Shown here piece after piece: positions 52,693 to 61,637 of a stretch of 64,000 nt of DNA (its first letter is position 1; every line of letters starts with the position of its first letter). The stretch comes from Cyclobacteriaceae bacterium (GTDB lineage Bacteria; Bacteroidota; Bacteroidia; Cytophagales; Cyclobacteriaceae): the NCBI GenBank assembly GCA_026003355.1, contig BPHC01000008.1, positions 1 to 64,000 of the forward strand, in the 5' to 3' direction. Under the pieces are notes generated by a model that saw only the letters and a program-made list of their open reading frames with translations, ran no database searches and was not told where the DNA came from. Both the position numbers and the translations under genes were made by a program.

Positions 52693-53697
52693 ATGGTAAT
52701 AAGATATTTTTTAGGTTTTGCTGTGCTTGCAGGGCTGCTGGCTTCCTGTGGCCGAAGCGATAAGGAATGTGAATTTATTCCGGACACAAAAGAGCCTGTA
52801 GAAATTTCATGGCTTTCGCTCAGCGATTCGCTGGCGCATATAACATCCAAAGCGCAGCTGGTAAGTCTTTTTAACGGCCATCCGGCGCTGCGCGATTATT
52901 TTTTTCAGCGCCCCTACTATCCCGATGACTCAGCATTTATTAATGAGCTGTACACCCGCTTCACTCATCCTTCTATCGATACGCTGCTTATGGAAGTACG
53001 CCGGGTATTTGGCAATGAACAGGCTCTGCGCGGGTCTTTTGAGCAGGCATTTGGTAATCTGAAATATTATTACCCTGAGGTGCGTATCCCCGCAATTGTT
53101 ACGTTAATAAGCGGTCTGGAAACCGATATGTTTGTAACCGATTCGGTGATATACATAGGTCTGGATTACTACCTGGGCCCCGGAGCCCGCTACCGGCCTA
53201 ATGTTTATAACTATATGTTAAGGCTTTATACACCCGAAACCGTAGCCCCTTCTGTTATGCTGCTTACCGGCATAAGCGAAAAATATAATTTTAATAACAT
53301 GAACGATAAAACCGCGTTGGCCGATATGATTGCGTTTGGCAAGGCTTACTACTTTGCCAGGCGCATGATGCCCTGTGTGCCCGACAGTGTTTTTCTGGGT
53401 TATACGGCCGATGAAATGGAGGGCTCGATCGAAAACGAGCATCTTATATGGTACCGTTTTGTTGAAGATGAGGTGTTATATTCCACCAGCCACCTGGTAA
53501 AGCAAAAGTACCTGGACCCACGCCCGAAAACCACCGAAATTAGCAACCGGTGCCCGGGCCGCATCGGGCAATGGGTTGGATGGCAAATTGTGAAAAGCTA
53601 TATGAACCGCCATCCCGAAACCACCCTGCCCGAACTCATGCAAATGCGCAATGCCGAAAAGCTCTTCAAAGAGTCGGGTTACCGGCCCGTAAAATAA
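52693..53697 (+). CDS. gldB: Gliding motility lipoprotein GldB
   Basis: 334-residue lipoprotein. The lipobox LLASC gives the lipidated Cys19. Family features are ISWLSLSDSL, HPALRDYFFQR, GLDYYLGPGARY, a PSVMLLTGISEKY region, and the C-terminal GRIGQWVGWQIVKSYMNRHPE with KLFKESGYRP. GldB is needed for gliding motility and linked to T9SS in Bacteroidota. No gldC follows, unlike in Flavobacterium. A -7-like TATATTTA lies about 20 bp upstream. It is followed 46 bp later by tpiA on the same strand. Confidence 0.9.
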   Translation: MVIRYFLGFAVLAGLLASCGRSDKECEFIPDTKEPVEISWLSLSDSLAHITSKAQLVSLFNGHPALRDYFFQRPYYPDDSAFINELYTRFTHPSIDTLLMEVRRVFGNEQALRGSFEQAFGNLKYYYPEVRIPAIVTLISGLETDMFVTDSVIYIGLDYYLGPGARYRPNVYNYMLRLYTPETVAPSVMLLTGISEKYNFNNMNDKTALADMIAFGKAYYFARRMMPCVPDSVFLGYTADEMEGSIENEHLIWYRFVEDEVLYSTSHLVKQKYLDPRPKTTEISNRCPGRIGQWVGWQIVKSYMNRHPETTLPELMQMRNAEKLFKESGYRPVK

Positions 53698-53743
53698 TTA
53701 AGCGATCAGAATGTAATATCTGCCAACAATAAAACCCTGTTCA

Positions 53744-54505
53744 ATGCGTACAAAGCTTGTTGCCGGAAACTGGAAAATGAATAAAACAGCCGCAGAGGCG
53801 CTGCAGCTAACCGATGAACTGCTAAACGGACTGCGACCCTTTCCGGCGGGGGTGGAGGTTGCCATCATGCCCCCTTTTCCTTACCTCATGTCCGTGGCCG
53901 AAAAAATTAAAACAACACCGGTTAAGCTTGGTGCGCAGAATTGCAGTGAGCACCCCTGGGGCGCCTACACTGGTGAGGTGTCAGCGCCCATGCTGAAGTC
54001 GGCAGGAGTAACCTATGTTATTATAGGCCACAGCGAGCGCAGGCAATATTTCGGTGAAGAAGGTGCTTTGCTGGCGCAGAAAACAGATGCCGCGCTGGCC
54101 AGCCAGTTGTTGCCCGTGTTTTGCTGTGGCGAACCCCTGGTGGTGCGCGAAGATAACAGGCATTTTGACCTGGTAAAGATGCAACTGGAGGAGGGCCTGT
54201 TTCACCTTCCGCCCGAAGCAATTACAAAGGTGGTTATTGCCTACGAGCCGGTGTGGGCTATTGGCACCGGCAAAACTGCCACGCCAGCGCAGGCGCAGGA
54301 AATGCACGCCTTTATCCGCCGGCAGCTTGCAGATAAATATGGCAACCAGGTGGCAGAACAGGTGCGCATACTGTATGGTGGCAGCGTAAACGCTGCAAAT
54401 GCCAACTCCCTGTTTGCCTGTGCCGATGTGGATGGCGGACTGGTGGGGGGAGCTTCGCTTAAAGCCGCTGAGTTTTTACAAATAGTGCGCGCTGCCGGAA
54501 ACTGA
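53744..54505 (+). CDS. tpiA: Triosephosphate isomerase
   Basis: 253-residue glycolytic (beta/alpha)8 enzyme interconverting dihydroxyacetone phosphate and glyceraldehyde 3-phosphate. Catalytic residues are Lys11 (GNWKMN), His96 (IIGHSERR) and Glu168 (AYEPVWAIGTGKTA, which includes the flexible loop). The phosphate-binding YGGSVN and VDGGLVGGASLK are intact. It lies between gldB and prmA, 8 bp before the prmA start, in one likely transcription unit. Confidence 0.98.
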   Translation: MRTKLVAGNWKMNKTAAEALQLTDELLNGLRPFPAGVEVAIMPPFPYLMSVAEKIKTTPVKLGAQNCSEHPWGAYTGEVSAPMLKSAGVTYVIIGHSERRQYFGEEGALLAQKTDAALASQLLPVFCCGEPLVVREDNRHFDLVKMQLEEGLFHLPPEAITKVVIAYEPVWAIGTGKTATPAQAQEMHAFIRRQLADKYGNQVAEQVRILYGGSVNAANANSLFACADVDGGLVGGASLKAAEFLQIVRAAGN

Positions 54506-54513
54506 TTGCCCCT

Positions 54514-55344
54514 ATGTATTATATCCGGTTAAAGGTAATCTGCTCACCGGACTGGTCGGAAATATTGATGGCCGAAACAGCCGAAGCCGGATTCGATACC
54601 TTTATGGAAACCGAACAGGGCTTTGAAGCCTATGCCGAAGAAGGTAAAGCCGATAACGCCAGGCTCAATGCCATTCTGGATAAATATGCTGCTCCTGCCT
54701 CGGCCGCATTCTGTTTCGATCGGGTTAAAAAAGAAAACTGGAATGAACAATGGGAAAAAAACTACCGGCCGGTAGTGATAGACGACCAGTGCATGGTAAG
54801 AGCCCACTTTCATAAACCGGATAAGCTTTATCCTTACGAAATTATTATAACACCCCGTATGTCGTTCGGAACGGGGCACCATGCCACTACATGGCTTATG
54901 ATTAAAAACCAGCTTCGCATAAACCACACCAACATGCGGGTTATGGACGCCGGAACAGGAACGGGTATATTGGCCATTATGGCGGAAAAACGTGGTGCCG
55001 CTTTTGTTGATGCTTTCGATACAGACGAATGGAGCCTGGAAAACAGTTCCGAAAACATCATCATAAACCACTGCCGCAACATCCGCATACGCAAAGGGAC
55101 CGTTCAAACCCTTACCTTTGAGGCGCCCTTCAGCCTGGTGCTGTCCAACATCAACAAAAATGTGCTGCTCGAAGAGATGCCGCTTTATGCGCGCCATCTG
55201 GTTTCGGGCGGCCGCCTGCTGCTAAGCGGCTTCTGGACAACCGATGTGGCCGACCTTACAGCAGCAGCAGCCAGATGCGGCCTGGTAACCGAATATACCG
55301 ATGAACGAGAGAACTGGGCAGCCATGTTACTGGTAAAACCATAA
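54514..55344 (+). CDS. prmA: Ribosomal protein L11 methyltransferase
   Basis: 276-residue methyltransferase that trimethylates ribosomal protein L11. The N-terminal substrate-recognition part (about residues 1-85) ends in NWNEQWEKNYRPVVI; the catalytic domain has RMSFGTGHHATT (about 114-125), the SAM motif VMDAGTGTGILAI (about 142-154) and the LSNINKNVL motif (NPPY-like position). It follows tpiA by 8 bp, an arrangement common in Bacteroidota. Confidence 0.95.
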   Translation: MYYIRLKVICSPDWSEILMAETAEAGFDTFMETEQGFEAYAEEGKADNARLNAILDKYAAPASAAFCFDRVKKENWNEQWEKNYRPVVIDDQCMVRAHFHKPDKLYPYEIIITPRMSFGTGHHATTWLMIKNQLRINHTNMRVMDAGTGTGILAIMAEKRGAAFVDAFDTDEWSLENSSENIIINHCRNIRIRKGTVQTLTFEAPFSLVLSNINKNVLLEEMPLYARHLVSGGRLLLSGFWTTDVADLTAAAARCGLVTEYTDERENWAAMLLVKP

Positions 55345-55383
55345 TGCCCGTTTTGGTATGCGTACAATATTTGCCAATTTGAG

Positions 55384-58300
55384 GTGTTTATCAGGAAAGT
55401 GCCTGCATTTGTAATCCGATACGGCTTTTGCTTATGCCTCAGTGTTCCCCTGCTGGGACAGGATGTTACCTCTTTTCCTGACAGCATCCAGGCGGCATGG
55501 GCTAAAACGCGCAACAGTAGCGCCATAACAGTAGCCGAAAACCTTAAACAGGCCTGGAGCCAACTGGATCTGGAGCAACAGCTCTCCGTCCGCAACCAGG
55601 TGTACCGGATGAAGCGCAAAGGTTACCGCATGAACCCCCACCTCACCGCTTTTCTGGGCAGCATTGCCGAGGCCGTTCTTACCGAAAACATCAGTGCAGC
55701 AGGCCTGAACCAATACCTGGAGATGACGCAGAAAGTTGTTGATAACCTTAAACCAGACAAGGCCCTTACCGTATTTCAGCAGGCTTTAACTTTTTTCCGC
55801 CACCATGCCCTGCAATACGATAAGTCTTTTCGGCTGTATGCGCGCGATGATACCTACCGGTTTGAATACATTGAGTTCATACCCCCTCCGCCCGACACCA
55901 CAACCACTGATTTTAACGACTGGAACAACTGGCCCGAAGAACCGGTTGATACCCTGCCCAAAGAACTGCCGCCCTACTGGATGACGCCTCCACCGCCTCC
56001 ACTCATCGAAGGGCCGGCCATCCGTTTCAGTCGGGTAACCTTTAACTTCGTAACGCCTTCCGATTCGGTATTTCTGACCAACACCAAAGGCGACTACTCC
56101 CTAATTGACAGAATATTTTCGGGTGAAGAGGGCACCTTTAACTGGACGCCCGCCCTGCTGCCTGCCGATGAAGTGCATTGCAATTTGCTGGCATACAGCT
56201 TTTCGGCAAAGCGACCCGAACTGGCTGCCGACCTGGTAAAATTCAACTATGCCGGCCGTACGCCGGGTTTTATATATGGCAGGTTTGAGTTCCGGTCGCA
56301 ACCGCGCAAAGACTCGGTTCCTTCTGCCTGGCCGCGCTTTACCTCGTACGAAAACAATATTGCCATTACCGGTTTCGGAAACGAACGCGTGCGGTATCGC
56401 GGGGGCTTTTCTTTAATCGGTAATAAAATCAAAAGCACCAACGTAAACCGCGATTATTCCACACTTGAAGTTACCGACAGCCTGGGAACCTTAAAATTCA
56501 GGGCACGTTCCCGGGATTTCGAATTTACCGATTCAACCGTTACTGCTCCGGGCACCATCATTACCATTTTCCAGGATAACGACTCCATAAGCCACCGGTC
56601 GGTACACCTGCGTTACAACTGGAACACCAACCTGCTAACACTAACGGCAGAAAAGGGCCCCATGCGCTACACCCCCTATGCGGCATCGTTTTTTGGCATG
56701 GAGTTTTCGGCCGACCGCCTTAAATGGAACCTGTGGGCCGATAGCCTGAACGTTGATATTACCGGGGGACGTTCCAGTGTGCCTATGGTGCTGGAATCGG
56801 TTAACTACTACGACCCCGAAGATTTCAGGCAACTGCAGGGTGTTGGATTTTCATTCCATCCGCTGGTTGTAGTAGCCCGCTACTGCCTGGCCAACAACAC
56901 GCGCCAGTTGCACAGTGGCGACCTGGCCAACTTTACCGGCCTGGATGTGCGCGACCTGCAAAGGGCCCTGCAGTTTCTGGCGGCAAAAGGCATGATAGAC
57001 TACCGGCCCGAAAAAGACCTGGCCCTGGTAAAAGAAAAGGCTATCAACCTGTATCGCGCCTTCATGGGTGAAACCGACTACGACAACATGAAAATTCATT
57101 CGGTTATCGACTCGTATGCCCTTACCGATTTGAAAAAGCCGGTTTATCCCAACGCCACCATTAACTTTAAAAAGCGCAACATGGTGGTTAGAGGCGTAGA
57201 AGAGTTTAACCTCAGCGATTCGCTGAATGTGGTAATCCGGCCCGACAGCAGCGTGATAACCGTTTTGCAAAACCGCGACATAAAGTTTAACGGTACCATT
57301 ACTGCCGGAAACTTCGAAATTACCGGCAAGGAATTTACGCTCAAGTACGACAGCTTTTTTATTAGCATGAATAAAATAGACAGCATTAACTTTTATTCGT
57401 ACGAGCGCAATGCACGCGGGCAGCTGGTGCGTCGCAAAATCAATAACGCCATGGTAAGTGCCGATTCGGCCGCTGCGGCAGCAGGAGGACTGGGCAATGT
57501 GGCCAAATCATCCGGCACGCTTTACATCAACCGGCCCGACAATAAATCGGGTAAGCTTGCCATTCCAAACTATCCGCGTCTCGATGCCACCACCGGGGGC
57601 GTAATCTATTTCGACCGGCCTGAAGTGCTCAACGGTGTGTACGATCGTTCGGTATTTTTTGTCGTACCACCGTTTAAGCTCGACAGCCTGAACGATGCCG
57701 ACCCTGCAGCCCTGAACTTTGAAGGTACTTTTGTTACCAGCGGCATGTTCCCTTCTTTCAAGGAAAAGCTGCACACCATGCCCGATAAGTCGCTGGGTTT
57801 TGAGCATACCGTTCCCCCGCAGGGATATCAGCTGTATAAGGGCGATGGAAAGCTAAGGGGCATAATCCGGCTCGACAACCGCGGCATACGATCGGCCGGA
57901 ACCATTAACTACCTGGCAGCAACCGTAAACTCGCCCGACTTTGTGTTTTATCCCGACAGCGTAACGGCCCGCGGCTCCCGCGCATATATTGAACAAAAAC
58001 AATTCGGCCCCGTGCACTTTCCGCAGGCTTCGCTGCCCGACTACCAGATGAAGTGGTATCCTAAACGCGACCAGATGCGGTTCCGCAACCTGTCGGTACC
58101 CTTCAACCTGTACGATTCGACCGCCACTATTAACGGTATGCTGATCGTTTCCAAAAACGGAGTAGCGGGTGCAGGCAAGCTCGAAACGCGCGGCTCGGAA
58201 GTGCTGTCGCGCGAGATGACCTTCTCGGCATTCGACTTCAGTGCACGCCATGCCCGCTTCCGCGCCAAATCGGCCGATCCGCAAAAACCCCTTATTGACG

Positions 58301-60135
58301 GAACCGATGTGCGCCTGCGCTTTAATCTGGCACAGAACTATGCCGATATAAGCCCCGAAACCGAAGGCGTGGCGGCCATTAACTTCCCCTATGCGCAATT
58401 CAAAACCTCCATACCCAATGCCCGGTGGGACCTTAGCTCAGAAAAAATCATCATGACCAAAAGCCCTGATGTGCCACTGGAAAACTCCTATTTTTATACT
58501 ACCCGCAAAGACCTTGACTCGCTTAGCTTTAATGCCGAACGCGCAGAATACGACCTCAAAACCCAGCAGCTAAAAGTTAGCGGCATTCCCTACATTATAG
58601 TTGCCGATGCCAAAATAACACCCGAAAACAACGAGGTGCTTATTCTTGAAAATGCCCGCATCGGCACCCTTAAAAACACTACCATTGTTATTGACACCCT
58701 TAACGGCTACCACCGTCTTACCGATGGCGTGGTGGATATCATTTCACGAAAAGAATTTCGCGGGCACGCCACTTATCAGTATGTTAATTTTCTGAAAGAC
58801 ACCTTCGCTATTAAAATGACCGACTTCCGCCTGGAGCCCGTAACACCTCCGGCCTCGTCCAGGCGCTTAACGCGCAAAGAGTCGACCGCAACCCTGCAGA
58901 CCGTGGCCACCGGCTCGGTTACCGAACAGAATAAACTGGTGCTCGGAGCCGGTATGTTTTACAAAGGCGATATGACCATGTATGCCACGCGGCCAGCCCT
59001 GCAGTTAACGGGTGCCGTTAAACTGGATATTAAAAACATTAAAAATTATAATACGTGGATCAGATACGAACAAACAGGCGAAGAAACAGAAGTGCTGATT
59101 GACTTTGACAACGCCCTTACCGAAGACGGAAGAAAAGTAGATGCCGGTCTCCACCTTTCGGCCCTGGATAATAACCTTTACATTTCTTTTCTGAACGACA
59201 AAAACGAACAGGATGAAGACTTTTTTGTGCCCAGCGGAACCCTGTATTACGATGTGGAAAGCAAAGAATACCGCATTGAAGACCGCGAAAAGGCTGCAGG
59301 AAACAAGCTTAGCGGAAAGGTCTTTGCCTATAACGATGAAACCCAGGTGGTTCGTTTTGAAGGTCCCGTTAACTTGTTCTACGGCACAAAAGATTTTAAC
59401 GTTGCCGCTACGGCCATAGGCCAGGGAAATATTAAAACCAACGACATTCAATTTAACGCACTGGTTGTTGTAAATACCACGGCCCTGCCGGCGGCATTTC
59501 AGCTTATGGCTATTGATTTAATGAACGTGGTGAAAAACGAAAACGTAGAAGAAGGCCTGGGCGACCGCACCGATTTGTTATACAAACTGGCCGACATAAT
59601 TGGCGAACGCGCAGTAAGAGAATATGAAAAGCGCAGCACCCAGGCGTATGTTTCGCTGGCCACACTGCCCGAAACTGCCAAAGCCCTTACTTTTGCCAAC
59701 GTAAATTTCAAGTGGTCGGCACAGCACAAAGCTTTTTACAGCGAGGGCGCCCTGGGCCTGAGCAACATTGGCCGGAATGACATTAACGGTGCATTCGAAG
59801 GCTTTATGGAGGTTCGTAAAACCGAAGACGGTACATCGGCATTTAATGTGTTTATTAAAGCCTCACCTGAATCGTGGTATTTTTTCAGTTATGAAGACAA
59901 CCGCCTGTTAATGTACTCATCGAATGAGGAATTTAACAATACCGTGGCCAAACGCACCAATTCGGGCAAAGCAAAGGTGGGCGAAATGGTGTACATTCCG
60001 GCAACCGAAGACGAAACCCTGGCTTTTATCAACCGCTTCCGCCGCGACTATTACGGAATAGAAGTACCCTATAATCTCAGCGCCGGAACAGCCGGAAAGA
60101 AAACCAAAAAAGAAGACGAGGGCGATGGTTTTTAA
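55384..60135 (+). CDS. Very large exported protein of unknown function
   Basis: 1583-residue protein starting with GTG at 55384 (no ATG is available; a second GTG at 55399 is possible). A signal-like segment (FVIRYGFCLCLSVPLLGQ) is followed by an N-terminal helical part (about 30-150), a Pro-rich linker (PPPPPLIEG, about 200-210), and more than 1200 residues of repeated short beta-strands (TITAGNFEITGKEFTLKYD, ATINGMLIVSKNGVAGAGKL). A winged-helix-like insert sits near 505-560 (LANFTGLDVRDLQRALQFLAAKG). The strand-rich part resembles the long beta-taco/OstA-like architecture of lipid-transfer bridges, but this is shape only. A basic-acidic tail (KKTKKEDEG) ends it. It starts 39 bp after prmA. 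Confidence 0.8.
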   Translation: MFIRKVPAFVIRYGFCLCLSVPLLGQDVTSFPDSIQAAWAKTRNSSAITVAENLKQAWSQLDLEQQLSVRNQVYRMKRKGYRMNPHLTAFLGSIAEAVLTENISAAGLNQYLEMTQKVVDNLKPDKALTVFQQALTFFRHHALQYDKSFRLYARDDTYRFEYIEFIPPPPDTTTTDFNDWNNWPEEPVDTLPKELPPYWMTPPPPPLIEGPAIRFSRVTFNFVTPSDSVFLTNTKGDYSLIDRIFSGEEGTFNWTPALLPADEVHCNLLAYSFSAKRPELAADLVKFNYAGRTPGFIYGRFEFRSQPRKDSVPSAWPRFTSYENNIAITGFGNERVRYRGGFSLIGNKIKSTNVNRDYSTLEVTDSLGTLKFRARSRDFEFTDSTVTAPGTIITIFQDNDSISHRSVHLRYNWNTNLLTLTAEKGPMRYTPYAASFFGMEFSADRLKWNLWADSLNVDITGGRSSVPMVLESVNYYDPEDFRQLQGVGFSFHPLVVVARYCLANNTRQLHSGDLANFTGLDVRDLQRALQFLAAKGMIDYRPEKDLALVKEKAINLYRAFMGETDYDNMKIHSVIDSYALTDLKKPVYPNATINFKKRNMVVRGVEEFNLSDSLNVVIRPDSSVITVLQNRDIKFNGTITAGNFEITGKEFTLKYDSFFISMNKIDSINFYSYERNARGQLVRRKINNAMVSADSAAAAAGGLGNVAKSSGTLYINRPDNKSGKLAIPNYPRLDATTGGVIYFDRPEVLNGVYDRSVFFVVPPFKLDSLNDADPAALNFEGTFVTSGMFPSFKEKLHTMPDKSLGFEHTVPPQGYQLYKGDGKLRGIIRLDNRGIRSAGTINYLAATVNSPDFVFYPDSVTARGSRAYIEQKQFGPVHFPQASLPDYQMKWYPKRDQMRFRNLSVPFNLYDSTATINGMLIVSKNGVAGAGKLETRGSEVLSREMTFSAFDFSARHARFRAKSADPQKPLIDGTDVRLRFNLAQNYADISPETEGVAAINFPYAQFKTSIPNARWDLSSEKIIMTKSPDVPLENSYFYTTRKDLDSLSFNAERAEYDLKTQQLKVSGIPYIIVADAKITPENNEVLILENARIGTLKNTTIVIDTLNGYHRLTDGVVDIISRKEFRGHATYQYVNFLKDTFAIKMTDFRLEPVTPPASSRRLTRKESTATLQTVATGSVTEQNKLVLGAGMFYKGDMTMYATRPALQLTGAVKLDIKNIKNYNTWIRYEQTGEETEVLIDFDNALTEDGRKVDAGLHLSALDNNLYISFLNDKNEQDEDFFVPSGTLYYDVESKEYRIEDREKAAGNKLSGKVFAYNDETQVVRFEGPVNLFYGTKDFNVAATAIGQGNIKTNDIQFNALVVVNTTALPAAFQLMAIDLMNVVKNENVEEGLGDRTDLLYKLADIIGERAVREYEKRSTQAYVSLATLPETAKALTFANVNFKWSAQHKAFYSEGALGLSNIGRNDINGAFEGFMEVRKTEDGTSAFNVFIKASPESWYFFSYEDNRLLMYSSNEEFNNTVAKRTNSGKAKVGEMVYIPATEDETLAFINRFRRDYYGIEVPYNLSAGTAGKKTKKEDEGDGF

Positions 60136-60216
60136 ACCAAACAGCCACCGTATTTCAGGAACAAAGGTGCAATTAGCGCAAATACCTTTAATTTGGGCAG
60201 CTAAAAATCGCATCGA

Positions 60217-61578
60217 ATGGTACAAACCTATATTGAGCAACACCGGCAGCGTTTCCTGGACGAACTTATAGCCTGGCTGCGCATCCCCTCTGTATCGGCC
60301 GACAGCCGCCACACATCCGATGTACGCCGCGCGGCCATCTACTTAAAAGAAAAACTTGCCGAAGCCGGGGCCGAGAAAACCGAATTAATTGAAACCCCCG
60401 GACATCCGGTGGTGTACGCAGAAAAAATCATTGATCCCGCACTCCCTACCGTTTTGGTGTATGGGCATTACGATGTACAGCCGCCCGATCCGCTCGAACT
60501 GTGGACCAGCCCCCCGTTTGAGCCGGTAATACGCGATGAAAAGATATTTGCCCGCGGAGCCTGCGATGACAAAGGTCAGGTGTACATGCATGTCAAGGCT
60601 CTTGAAATCATGAACCGGCTCAATGCCCTGCCCTGCAACATTAAGTTTATGGTAGAGGGCGAAGAAGAAGTGGGTTCGGCCCACCTGGCCGAATTTGTAA
60701 AGCAAAATCGTAATCGCCTTAAAGCCGATGTCATCCTCATATCCGATACGGCCCTTATCTCGCTGGATACCCCCTCCATTACCGTTGGTCTGCGCGGCCT
60801 TAGTTATGTGGAAGTAGAAGTAACCGGCCCCAACCGCGATCTTCACTCGGGTGTATATGGCGGGGCCGTGGCCAACCCAATCAATGTACTGGCAAAAATG
60901 ATTGCCGCTCTGCATGATGATGACGGCCGGGTTGCCATTCCGGGCTTTTACAATAAGGTGGCCATGCTTACCGATGAAGAACGCCGGGCACTGAACCTTG
61001 CGCCTTTTAACCTGGACCAATATAAGCAGGAACTTGGCCTTGCCGATGTGCACGGTGAAAAAGGCTATACCACCCTGGAGCGCACCGGTATTCGCCCTAC
61101 GCTGGATGTTAACGGCATCTGGGGAGGCTATACCGGTGAAGGAGCAAAAACAGTGTTACCATCGAAAGCGAACGCCAAAATTTCCATGCGGCTGGTGCCC
61201 CATCAGGACCCCAACGAAATAACCAGCCTGTTTACCAAACACTTTCTGTCGCTGGCCCCGGCTTCGGTTAAGGTAAAAGTTACACCCCTGCACGGAGGCG
61301 AACCTGTGGTAACGCCCACCGACTCGAAGGCATTCCGGGCAGCCAGCCGCGCATTCGAAGAAGTATGGGGCAAAACGCCCATACCCACACGCGACGGTGG
61401 CAGCATACCCATTGTTGCGCTGTTTAAAAAGGAGCTCGGGCTCGATACCGTGCTCATGGGCTTTGGCCTCGACTCCGATGCCATACATTCGCCCAATGAA
61501 CATTACGGACTCATCAACTTTTTTCGCGGTACCGAAACTATTGTGGCCTTTTACCGGCATTTTGCCGCCGGAAACTGA
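60217..61578 (+). CDS. M20 family dipeptidase
   Basis: 453-residue zinc peptidase of the M20 (ArgE/DapE/CNDP-like) family. Metal-binding signatures are VYGHYDVQPPDPLELW (His and Asp, about residues 87-102), RGACDDKGQ (about 112-120), the catalytic Glu pair in MVEGEEEVGSAH (about 144-155), and the terminal SPNEHYGL (His). A lid domain (about 190-310) carries GLRGLSYVEVEVTGPNRDLHSG. No signal peptide is seen, so it is cytosolic and probably cleaves imported dipeptides released by the S9 peptidases. Confidence 0.95.
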   Translation: MVQTYIEQHRQRFLDELIAWLRIPSVSADSRHTSDVRRAAIYLKEKLAEAGAEKTELIETPGHPVVYAEKIIDPALPTVLVYGHYDVQPPDPLELWTSPPFEPVIRDEKIFARGACDDKGQVYMHVKALEIMNRLNALPCNIKFMVEGEEEVGSAHLAEFVKQNRNRLKADVILISDTALISLDTPSITVGLRGLSYVEVEVTGPNRDLHSGVYGGAVANPINVLAKMIAALHDDDGRVAIPGFYNKVAMLTDEERRALNLAPFNLDQYKQELGLADVHGEKGYTTLERTGIRPTLDVNGIWGGYTGEGAKTVLPSKANAKISMRLVPHQDPNEITSLFTKHFLSLAPASVKVKVTPLHGGEPVVTPTDSKAFRAASRAFEEVWGKTPIPTRDGGSIPIVALFKKELGLDTVLMGFGLDSDAIHSPNEHYGLINFFRGTETIVAFYRHFAAGN

Positions 61579-61637
61579 AATCCTAAACTAATTTTTATCA
61601 GGTTGTGTTAGCACACCGTTACCTTTTCTGTTCAATC

